Positions 28,526 to 39,200 of a stretch of DNA of 64,000 bases are shown here, one piece after another. A program made the position numbers and the translations under genes. The notes beneath the pieces are model-generated. The model was not told the DNA's origin, made no database searches, and saw nothing but the letters and a program-made list of their open reading frames with translations. How positions within the stretch are numbered: the first letter of the stretch is position 1; every line of letters begins with the position of its first letter. The DNA comes from Diplosphaera chodatii (lineage: Eukaryota; Chlorophyta; Trebouxiophyceae; Prasiolales; Stichococcaceae): NCBI GenBank assembly GCA_032358165.1, contig JAALGY010000008.1:124001-188000 (forward strand), read 5' to 3'.

Positions 28526-29464
28526 TCAGATGCCCGAGGACGGCCGCAGGTCCACCAGGTGGTCCGACGTGCCAGCCGATGCAAGCACTCGGCGTGCGCC
28601 CAGCTCCTCATTATCCAGCACCCGCAGCGCCCACTGCAGAGCACGGCGCACTGCGTGCACGTGCACGTCTCATGTTGTCCTCCCCATGGGTTGTAAGTAA
28701 GCAGGGGGAGGCGGCAGCCCCTCGCTTAGCTTCAACCAAGGCGCCTGCTGCATGGGGAGGCGGACGCGCGGCAACAGCGCACCATGTCGATCAGCAGCTG
28801 GTACTTGAAGGCCACGAAGTTGAGGCGCTCGTGCAGCTGCCCCTCGGCCCCGGCGCCCTGCTCCCGCGCCGCCAGCAGCTGCTGGATCTCGCCGTCCTGC
28901 ATGAAATCACCCTGCCATTCAGAGGTGCTCTGGTCGCCAAAAATGGCGATTCCTGAAACAAACTCTGCGTGTGAATAAGTTGGCGCAGGTACGTTGCTGA
29001 GGCACTGACAGTTCAGCAGATGGCGGTGCAGGCTTTCGAGTGCGCTGTTGCGGCATGAGGAAGCACACCTGCTGATCAAGCCGTTGGCGCATGTCTGCCA
29101 TCTCCTGCTGCTGGTAGCTTATCAGCACCTCGTCTGCAGCCAGTGAAGGGAGTTCACCTGCTGACCTACATGCTGTATGTCATCGAAGCGAAGTTGTTGC
29201 CAGCAGATGCAGCGGCATGTGGCAACTTCAATGTGCGCCTGAGTTTCTGCTGCGGGGCTTCCGACCGCGGAACAGCGTCCAGCCGCGCTTTGCCTGGTGT
29301 AAATCATAAACATCCTCATTATAGCATGTAAGACCTTCGTGGCATGATCGCTGGTGGTCGTGTATTCCTGCGCTGCGGCAGCACACCTGGTCGTACGGTT
29401 GGTAGCCGTAGGTTCCGAGGCGGTTGGGCGACCCTGGGAGCGACTGTGTCATCGCCTGCACCAT
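28526..29464 (-). CDS. Small helical / coiled-coil protein of unknown function
   Basis: Four exons on the minus strand join in phase: 29387-29464, 29069-29128, 28783-28911 (or 28783-28896 with an alternative acceptor) and 28526-28633, giving about 124 or 119 aa. The protein begins MVQAMTQSLPGSPNRLGTYG, then has a helix with a heptad pattern (YQQQEMADMRQRLDQQ), a second helix (EIQQLLAAREQG) and a hydrophobic-amphipathic stretch LNFVAFKYQLLIDMWALRVL, ending HLVDLRPSSGI. It is compact and non-repetitive, unlike most of the window, which suggests a conserved protein, but I cannot name it. The acceptor of exon 2 (GAG before GTG) is weak. It is divergent from the ATP synthase subunit d gene. Confidence 0.6.
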
Positions 29465-29927
29465 TTTCACAAACTACCACGGACAACGGTCCATTGTCAA
29501 GCGCAACTGTGGATATAGCACAGGGTCCACGACCAAAAGATATCGCTGATGGCGGACAAAACCCCCTGACATCACCCTCAGTTGCCAGAAACTCTTTCAA
29601 AATCTTATCAATGCAGTACTGTGGTGCGCGCATGCGCATCGACGGGCTGCACCTCCACCGCGGCTGCAACCATGTCGAGCGTCCGACGGGGCTGAAGTCC
29701 CAGGCTGAAGACCATTGTGGCGACTGCATCTGGCATCTCAACCCAGACCAACGCTGATCGCAGCTCAGAAGCTCACTGCCTGCAGGGACTGCCGATCCAG
29801 CCCAGTCTTCAGTTCAGAAGGGTGCGTCCGCTGCCAGGCGTCATCAGAGGTTGCCGCTGGCTGTGGCCATTAGTGGGCAGCAAGCTTCGGTCCTGCTGCC
29901 TCCGTGCCGGGCGGCGCGCACGGCACC
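29465..29927. promoter_or_regulatory. Divergent promoter region between the small coiled-coil gene and ATP synthase subunit d
   Basis: 463 bp between two divergent start codons. The left half is AT-richer than the window average. I see no defined element, but the close head-to-head arrangement makes shared regulation possible. Confidence 0.4.
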
Positions 29928-30805
29928 ATGCTGCGGACTGTCGCGCGGCGGATAGCTAGCCATGTGAGCCCCTGCAGCGCTCACAGTCTGTCTTTGGGAT
30001 CTTGATCCTCATGGCATCCTGGTGACCTTGTATACCAAATTGGAACACGGCACGGCAGCTGCCATCAAACCCAACCCTATGCTGTCCGGCTGGTCCTGCT
30101 ACTCTTCAGCTTGCTGTGCTCGGCTCTGGACGTGCTGCAGGCAGTGCGTTCAACATTTGGCACCTCGAGCGCGATTCTGAGGCGAGGTGCCGCTAAGCTC
30201 ACATCAGTCCCTAACACGCTGCCTGACGGGCTCTTTGTGTGCCACAGGTGCAGCACAGCGCGGCGCTGGCGTCGGCGCCGGCCCGCAGCTTCGCCACAGG
30301 GGCGCAACCGCCGGCCGCCAAGTCAGACTCGGCTCCGGCCGCAGCATCCGACTTCGACTGGGACCAGCTCGAGGACGCCGCCGCCTCCGACAACGGCAAG
30401 CGGGAGCTGCAGCTGCTCCGCAGCACCTTCCTCGACGTGCAGCAGAAGATCACCGACATGACAAAGGAGCCGGAGGCGATCAAATGGAAGCAGTGGAAGG
30501 AGGACGGCGTAGACCCGCAGCTGGTGGACGCCTTCCAGAAGGCCTATGACAGCATGCCCCTCCCCAAGTACGAGGACACAGGCCTGGGGGAGCTGAACCA
30601 GAGCTTCGACGACCTGCTCAAGCAGGCGGGGGAGCTGGCGGCGCACTCAGAGACGCGCATGAAGGAGATCCAGCAGGAGATCGCCGGGATCGACAAGGAG
30701 CTGGACAAGGTGAAGACGCTGACGATCGACGAGGTGCTGGAGAGTGACCCGGAGCTGGGCAAGCGCCTGCACGCCGAGATCAGCGAAGGCAAGTTCATCC
30801 CCTGA
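29928..30805 (+). CDS. Mitochondrial F1Fo-ATP synthase subunit d (peripheral stalk)
   Basis: Two exons, 29928-29963 and 30248-30805, giving 197 aa. The 12-codon first exon encodes MLRTVARRIASH, an amphipathic Arg-rich start of a mitochondrial presequence that continues to ARSFATGA, a typical cleavage region. The mature part matches the plant subunit d layout: a helix with LRSTFLDVQQKITD, the conserved EPEAIKWKQWKEDGVDP segment, then PLPKYED and a long helix ending in TLTIDEVLESDPELGKRL. In the enzyme it forms part of the peripheral stalk linking F1 to the membrane sector. Length is close to plant subunit d plus leader. The intron falls within the targeting peptide. A TGTAA lies at about 31235 in the 3' flank. 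Confidence 0.9.
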
Positions 30806-31633
30806 GCAGCGGCGGTAGTGGCGGCGGCATCATGACGGCAGGGGTTTGGTAACGGCATCTTCTGGGGCGGCAGCGGCGGCATGGCACCGGGGCAGTGTGG
30901 AGTTCCTCCCGCAGTGGTGGCGGCACGCCCACGCCAGCAGGCTGGCATGAGGGTGGGACCATGGCAGTGGTGCCACAGGGGCAGCTGTTAGACGAGGTGC
31001 CAGCAGCCTGCATTGCCTGCAGGCTGGCACCTGATCTTGTTCTCAAGCCGTCGGTCTGACGCTGACTCAGTAAAGGCATGCGCCGAGTTAGCACTGTCAG
31101 GCTGAGGCAAGCAGGAAGAAGGAGCCCATAGCGTGGGCCATGCTGTGCTGCTGGTGAGTGCGCCTTGCAAGTGTCTGTGCAACTTGCAGTTTGCTAACTG
31201 GAGGGTCTCGGCAGTTGTGAGCGCTAGGATGGCATGTAATGGCAGGCACAGAAGCTGCACTGACAATGAGTGCGCTAACTTTTACTTCGAGACATCTCAA
31301 CAACCTGCACCTCATCACGCTTCATGGCCTCCCAGATGGACCACTTCCGTGATTGTTCAGTGCTGAAAGCAGGCTGACGACCACCATAGCACTCTCCCTT
31401 CCCCATGCAGATGTGCAAAGCATGGTACTTCGATGGCTGTTCAAAACCCAACTAAAGTATTGTATCGTTCCAACGCAGCACGGTTGATGATCACATGCAC
31501 GTTCACATCTCAGCTGGGTGCCCCGATCCCGCCATACACATGCCACCAGCAGTCTGTACTCTGCATGTGCAGCACGTATAATCTCCCTTCCTATCTGCAT
31601 CGGCCGGCTGCTGCTTCATGGTCCAAAGGTGCT
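30806..31633. other. Convergent intergenic region
   Basis: 3' flanks of subunit d (+) and the Cys-rich secreted protein (-). A plus-strand TGTAA at 31235-31239 is a plausible polyadenylation signal, though far (430 bp) from the stop. The first 140 bp are unusually GGC-rich. No gene seen. Confidence 0.4.
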
Positions 31634-32923
31634 TCAGTGCGCAGAGCGCTTGGCCATCTTCTTGTGGTAGGCCCGCAGGCGCGCCAGCTGCACCAGGCGC
31701 GACGCCTCTAGGGCGCTGTAGAAGGTGAACGGCCAGACGACGATCGTCGTGAAGCCGATCACTGCACGCCAGACAGGTCGATGCAGTCACAGTCGGAGCC
31801 AGCAGTCGTGCCACAGATATGCTTCGTGCCCCATGCGGCCAGCTCATGTGATGCGGTCCACAGCGGCAGACGGTGCCAGCAGTGGTCAGGCAGCCATCTG
31901 CCACGGCAAGGCGAGGCAGCATACGCGGCCGCTGGGCCTGGCCGTGTGCGCCGTGAGATTATTTGTTCAACATCCCACCCGACGGGATGGTGATGATCCA
32001 GGCGGCGATGAGGACCGGGTTGCTGGTCAGGCTGCGCATCCAGGCGCCGAAGGACAGGGCGCGTGGCGGGTCGATCGCCGGCTCTGGAGCGGGCGCCGGC
32101 GCCGCGGAGGCGTTGCACGGCCCTGCGCCGTCCTGGTAGTAGTAGATGGGGAAGCCCACGCCGCTGCAGGCATCCATATATCGCTGGATTGTCGTGTCTG
32201 TGCCAGTAGTGGCAAACAGCGTGGCAGGGTCTTGACAGCTGCGGCAGCACCGAACCAGTTTTACACAGCCCTGCAGGTGTTCATGAAGACTCGGGGCCTG
32301 CGCTCGCACGTGCAGCCGTCGAAGCTGGTGCCGTAGGCGGTGTAGGTGCTCTCCTGCCGCTCCAGGGTCTCTGCCCAAACGCCCGCATCGCAGAAGCAGT
32401 TGGCGCCGGCGCCGACGGTGGCGTTTGGACCAAAGTACGAGGCCATGAGCTTGCAGCACTCCAGCTGGTCGTCGTCGCCTGTGCGCAAGGGCAGCCTCTT
32501 GACCATCAAGCTGCAACGAGAGTCTGCAGCGGTGCAGCTGCTTACTTGCACGCACTTTCTGCACTGGCACCCCAGCGACACTTACAGAACGCCGACGAGT
32601 CGGCCGCAGGACTATGGAAAGCGGTCGCACGTGAAAGTAGCAGGGAAGTCGCGGGGAGGCAGCGGTCTTGCAGACTGCACGAGAGTGTAACAAAGCGCAC
32701 TGTAGTCATGCTGGTGCACCCAGAAGTCGTATCTGTTGGTGCACCGCGTCGCCAGCCGCTGCTGCGCGGGGCTGCACGCCGTGGCGGGGTCCTTTGGCAG
32801 CTCTATCTGCTGCAGGACTTCCGTTTGCGCGGCCGTGGCAGACGCAAACAGAAGCACAAGCAGATATTTTAGCAGCTGTGAGCGCGAGGCTTCCAAGAAA
32901 CCTGAGGACCGAGGCGAAGACAT
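31634..32923 (-). CDS. Secreted/membrane Cys-rich protein divergent to the ferric reductase
   Basis: The first exon (from 32923 downward) encodes MSSPRSSGFLEASRSQ, then LLKYLLVLLFASATAAQ, a signal peptide, followed by a Cys-containing ectodomain (CSPAQQRLATRC). Middle exons carry ECCKLMASYFGPN, GANCFCDAGVW and FDGCTCERRPRV, then IYYYQDGAGPCNAS. A Pro/Ala linker leads to a hydrophobic segment read across a phased junction (NPVLIAAWIITIPS joined to VIGFTTIVVWPF), so it is probably a type I membrane protein with a basic tail ending MAKRSAH. The last two exon borders (31979 and 31761) agree in phase; the first internal joins are unresolved. I do not recognise the family. Its start codon is 304 bp from the ferric reductase start, on the opposite strand. 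Confidence 0.65.
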
Positions 32924-33227
32924 GGCAGCGAGCGCAGCTGGAACCTGAATATGCTCGCAGATCTGCACCCGTCTGATATTGTTTGCACCTGCATGCATGC
33001 AACCTCGTCAGAAAGCGTGCAGTTGGACGCACGGAGGCAGCGGAATGTGGCGGCGCACGATGGCGTGTGGAAGTCACACGTCAGCGCCTCGGCACGAGCT
33101 TGCCCGAGCATGGCGTCGGATACTTATCTCATTGACATGTACGTTTTGTTTAAACATGCGTAACGTGCACAAATACAGTTGAAAACAGCTTTCATTCAGC
33201 TTGAACCCCGTTCCGCCCGCTGGCGGC
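32924..33227. promoter_or_regulatory. Bidirectional promoter between the Cys-rich protein and the ferric reductase
   Basis: Only 304 bp separate the two divergent ATGs. The centre (about 33120-33200) is AT-rich, with GTTTTGTTTAAACATGCG, while the flanks are GC-rich. No TATA box or known metal-response element can be named with confidence. Confidence 0.5.
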
Positions 33228-36200
33228 ATGGCATCCGGCGGATCGGCAGTGAAGGCGGCGGCTTGCTCTGCCGCACGGGCATTCCTGTGGCTGCTGGCAT
33301 TCTGGACCTTTCTATGGACCTGCTTCCTGCTCATGCAATACGTAAGTGCCATCCGCTCGATGTTGCCTGTGCACCTTGCACGACAGTCAGGATGGAACAT
33401 ACAGGTGGTCAGGTCATGACGGTCCGGATATGGTCGGACACGCGACCGCATCTGCACCTCGCAGCTGCTGATTTAGGCACCAGTGACTCATGCATTGCCT
33501 GTCCGCGCCGTTCTGGAGGGATGAGGCCAGGAGCATCGCACTGCACCCAGCCATGCGTGCATGGGTGCATGCGCGACGTTGGCGGCGACGTTGCAGCCAG
33601 CCTGGATACCAGAGTGTATTCTTCCTATAGCAATCTCTACAGCACTCTTGGCGGTTGTGCAATGCCCAACGGGCTGCAGACCCGGATGAGTCAGCCGCCT
33701 GCGTGCATGCACAGCCACTATGTGTGCTAGCCCCCTGCGCTAACATGGTACCACCTGGAGGCAGGGGTCAATCCCTTGCCATCAATCCTGCTTCACGTCT
33801 GAGATGAATCGTTATAGCTATGAGGGTTTCCCTTTGCTGTTGGCAGAAGCCATGCATGCGCAAGCAACGCAGATGCATCTGGCGCCATTGTCTTGACAAG
33901 GCGCACCTCACAGGGGGCACAGTTCGCTCGCTGCGACGTGCTTGCAGACTGAGAAAGCAGCTGCGCAAAGCATTGTTGACAAGGCACGACTTTTCATCAC
34001 GACAACTAACCATTGGTACAGCTTCTCCCACAACACCAAACTCCGGTGCATATGCAGTGGACGATGGACCCGCAGTACTACGAAATGATTGACCTCATGA
34101 CCAAGCATGGCGTGTATATCGCATACAAGAGCCCGCAGGCGGGCGCACCCACGCCGAAGACCTTCCTGGTGCATGGGCAGCGGTCTGTGCGTGACGTGCT
34201 GACTGCCTGATGTTGCCTTTTCGTTGCCAGGGCCACAGTGCGCATCAGCATGAACACCTTTTACCACATCAAATGCTGCGCCAGCTTTTGAGTCAGATTC
34301 TCTGCCTGCCGTCCTGGTCAGGTGCATGTGCCGTTGCAGGCCCAGCGTTGTCCGGGCAGCGCAGGGCATGCAGTAGTGTTCCACTGACAATTGTTCATTG
34401 TCCCGCCCGTCTGCTGCCACCGCAGGCCGACACGTACACCACGTGGATGCTGCTGCTCCTGTTTCTGCCTGCCCTGGTGTGCGGCCTGGCAACCTACGCC
34501 TTCTGGGCGATCCCCGCGGGTACCAGCTCGCTCGAGGACGGCGCCCGACGCTTCAAGGACAAGGTGCGATGCCGCATGTGTCACAGCAGCGACTGCCTCA
34601 CCGCACAGGTCCAAACACGTGTGTGACTTCGCCACGGCGCAGTCAACATGTAAAAGCAGGCACGCGTACCCTGCTGTTCACCTTTCGCGGCATACCCACT
34701 GATTTGATTCTCGTTGCACGGCCCGCTCGACCTGCTGCAGCGGGAACATAGTGAAGACGCATGGCATGTGCAGCCGGTCGTGGCTTCGTCGAGCAGGTAG
34801 TGCGCGTGCTGACCTGGCCGCTGCCCGGGCAGCGGCTCTGGCTGGCGTGGTGCGGGGGCCTCAACCTGGCAGAGTTCGGCTTCTTCTTCTTTCTGCTGGG
34901 CGTCGTCTTCTGCTGGCTGCGCTACGGCCTGGATGGCGGCTACAAGTACTACGACGACGGTAAAATTCATGGCTCTGCAGGCCGCCGCTGCTTGCTCGTT
35001 GTCACTCTGCCTTCAAGCACGGCCGTGCACGCACACTGGGCTTTTGCCGGGCGCAACGGCCTCGCTGTGTTGCTTTCTTGAGAGGGGACTCCACCAATTT
35101 GCGCTGCAGTCAACCCAGAAGCCCGAACTGCCCTGAATGCGAATGGATCTGACTGCAGTTCAAGTGATCGTTGACATCGACGACATCCGCCCCTGGCTGA
35201 ACCTGGAGCGGTGCGGCACATGCATCAGCAGTCGCCCCTCTGGTCTGCTGGCTGCATGCAGATGACCATTTTGCACATGATGCTGCACTGCAAAGATGTG
35301 CAAGCGCATGCAATGGCTGTATAATACGAAGCCACTCGTCACATGCACCGCGCTCACTGGCGCTTGTCACAAGCGTGCACAAAGCGTGCACCATGTATCA
35401 GGCTGTTAGGTCTTCAGCTGCCAAAAGCTCGGATGCGCTGCCTGCAGTTGGGGCCTGACATGGGGACTAGTCTGCCTGCCCTTCTTCGGGTGGGTACTGA
35501 CAGTTTACTGTCGTACCCAGCATGAAGCTTCCTCAAAACCTGCCATACCCAATCATTGCTCATTTGTGTGCAGGCTCCTCTTTTGGCCATGCGCACACAA
35601 CTCATGGGTGAGCTGCATGACGACTCAGCGCGGTGTTCCCCGATCATTGTGCTTTGTCCAATGCTGTGCATGCCACCGCTGGCGCTGGTAGCACTCCACA
35701 GCTGGAGCTGTGCGCGATCCTGCTGTCTACATGCCATCGTCGGATGCCTGCAAACTGTGTGATGTGCAGCTCAATATGGCGCTGGGTCTGCCGTGGTCAC
35801 ATGTCATCAAGTACCATCGGTAAGCCAGCTGGGCTGGCATTCCTGCCAGTCGCTCCTGGTGCTGGCTTGACGATCACATTGGCTGGGAAAGCCTGAACCC
35901 ACATGCAGATCGTACTTACAGATGGTGATTGTGCGACTGCAGCTGGATGGGGCACTTCACTATGTGGGCAATTACACTGCACGGCGTGTGCTACTACGTG
36001 CTGTGGGCCTTCCAGCCTGGTGTCGAGTAAGGGCTTTGTAACTACAGCAACCCAAAATGGCCATGCAGTCACATGTAAATAAGATTGGGATCATGCCAGT
36101 ATGTAGTGCAAGTCGGTTGAATTGCAGCGAGAGCATGAGGGCGTGGCTGTGTTGGATCCTGCAGCGGCTGGAAGGAGTTCATCTCCTGGAAGGACTCCAT

Positions 36201-39200
36201 CCCTTTCTTCCCTGGAACCCTGGCATGGCTGTTCGGCATGCCGCTGTGGATCACATCCCTGTATTATTTCCGGCGCAGGCTCTTTGAGGCATGCCTTTTT
36301 CAGATTTGCTGCCACATGTCTCACAGCTCTGCACGCATCCTTGCAGTGACTCAAACATAGCATGAGCTGCAAAGTGTCCTGGATTCAAATCGACAGGCGC
36401 AGTGTAATGTTTATGCAAGCCGCCAGGCGCTCATGCAACAGGTCTCCCGCTGCAGGTCTTCTACAAGGTGCACATCGTGGGCTTCCTCGGCATCATGATC
36501 TTCTCGGCCATCCACTACAGTGCCTTCGCCGTTTTCGCCATCCCAAGTGAGTGGCCCAAAGTTCCTGCCGTCGAGTGTCTTGCCCATGTTTCGTGTAGGT
36601 GTATGACGCTTCATACAGATCCAAGCCAGAGCAACAGATACGTGCTCACACGATGCTGTTTGGATTTGCAACCCGCTGCATGCTGTCAAGGATGGCTTTA
36701 CAAAGCCCACCCTGGAGCGCAGCGCACGTACCAATGCTGCAGCTGCTGGACTTGTGCGAACATTGCAGGGTTCCCCCCTGAATCATGTCCTATGGCCTGA
36801 GCCGCACCTGCCGTCCCGGTGCACAGGCTTGCTCCCGTGGATGGTGGACCTGGCATTCCGCAACTCCCAGGCAGCCAATGTGACGGCAATGGTGCGTGGC
36901 GGCCTATCCGAGGACGACAGTATTGCCACCCTGGAGCTCGCTGTCGACAAGGTGTGCTCCGCCGTACAGCAAGCATGTGAGCATCGCTGCATGCCATAAT
37001 ATAGCACCGGCTCGACACTGTGACACTCACCATGCTTCAACAGGCACATCAGCCGGTGCCTAGCAACAACTGTTACTTGGGAAGCATTCACGCGATATGG
37101 CCTTTCCTATTGATCGAGTGCAGATGCAGTGCAGTGTGCCTGCCTGGCCGTTGCACTCTCAGACTGCCATGCCAACATCAGAGTGCTAACAAAGCCCCTC
37201 TTGCACTGCGGCCTCATGCAAGGAATGCCGCTGACAGGGGCTGCAGGTCAGATTGTGTCACAGGTCAGGGCCCACGATGCAGCTCGTCACACAGGACTGA
37301 GTGCTTACTGTGATTGGCTTGCAGCACGTGCACATCTGCCCGGCTGCTGAGTTCTTCCTGAACTTTCCCACCATCAGCCTGTTCCAGTGGCATCCCTTTA
37401 CGGTACGCTGCACGCTGGTCTTGTGTGTCAGCTGCACCGGGCTTATGTGCACGGATCTCTGGTTGAGTCTGGTGAGCACACATGCTCCGCTTCTATGGGA
37501 GTGCAGCGTTGCTGGAAGCAGTGCAAGAGATCTCGACGTTACACCTGCATGTGCGGCTTGCTTGTGCGGTCTGTCCGGAAAGCATGCAATGCCAGCTGCT
37601 GGCTGCAGGTGGCCCGCCATGATGGCAACACGATTGCCTTCCACATGAAGAATTACGGCAACTTCACCAAGGTGGGTGCCCAATGCATCACACGCCTGGT
37701 TGAACTCCACTGTAGTGCAGTTGCATTATGTTGGCGTAGTTGCAGCAGCAGATGAATGCGCTGCTTCAATTGGCCAAAATTCGCAATATGACCAACAACC
37801 CTCTGCATCAACTTGAGTTACACGACAAGTGCCAGTACTGTGGTTGGCTAATCCATGCTGTTGTCTGGCCAAACAGCGAGTGACGCAGCAGCTGGCGGCT
37901 GGCGTGCTGCTGCCGGTGCGGGCGACGGGGCCCATCGGCCGCACAACTGATCGCACGCTGCATCACCCCGTGCTGCTCATCTTTGCCGGCGGCGTTGGCG
38001 TGAGCCTCTGTATGATCTGACACGCACATTTGTTTCGGTTGAAAGTTGTTGGTGACAAGAGTGGTCATGTCAGTCTAGCAGCGAGCTGTACGCTGTTCTG
38101 AGTCATGCTTGATGTGCGGATGGTGGGAAAAGCTGGCTGTGTCGCAGCTAGTGGGTACGCACCGTAGTTCTGTAGCTCGCCTGCTGATGCCGCCAAACCA
38201 TCTGGCAGCTGGCACTGCTGCACACTCATCCCTGTGTGCTGCGTGCTCCGCTGTGCCGGTGCAGTCCAGCATCCATCCAATGTAACGGTGCGCCACTGGG
38301 ACGCAGGTGGCACCGATGCTGTCCATCATCCGGCAGCTGGCGGCGCAAAGGGAGCAGAGTGCCGGGGAGGATGCTACAGGGCTGCCGCGGAGGGTGCAGC
38401 TGGTGTGGACCGTGCGCCACAAGTCCGAGTTCACCATCCTCGACCAGGCTGTGCTGGCCGCCGCAACGTGGGTCGTGACTGATTCAGCTCCCAGGGCTCG
38501 CCTGTCTGCCCATCTCGCTTGCTCGAGGACCTGCCCATCGTGCACGGCTCCAGCGGTTGCAGCCCGCTTGCGGGCCACCCTCGGGGCAGGCAGCATGGCT
38601 CGAGCTGTGCTTTCGGAGTCGAAAGACACCGACGCGGCGGGCTGCACCTCACACAATGCACCACGCAAGCCGTGGAACGTATCGGACCTAGTGTGCGTGC
38701 TGCAGGGCCGGCGACGGGTGGCTTACCATCGACCTGCACTACACCGGCCAGCACCTGCTGGAGGCGACTTCCACACGGCCCGCCAAGTACGAGTCAACAC
38801 GGAAATCTGTTGTGCCGAAGTTGTTTGTATGGTCCTTGAATGAAAGCGCTCATCTCTGATCCATCTGATGTTGAGTCCCTCACACACTGGCCCTGCATGC
38901 AATGTCACTAGGTTCACCAAGTTTGCAGTCTGGCACAAGCAATGGGCACCAACGTGCAGCTGTCTGGGTGAGTGCAAAGGCGCACACATCGTCATGTTGA
39001 GGCTATCGTGATGTCACCTGGTGCTGCCCTCGCAGGATGATCACGCCAAAGGCCCCCGGAGGTGACGGCATGCCATCCTCGAGCAGCGACTCTGGCGCCT
39101 CCACAGAGGAGACTGACCTGAAGGTGTGCGCGTATACATGCAGCTGGATAGGCCTCTGCCACTAGTGGAGACTTAGACGTACATGGCGCCTTCGTCCCAA

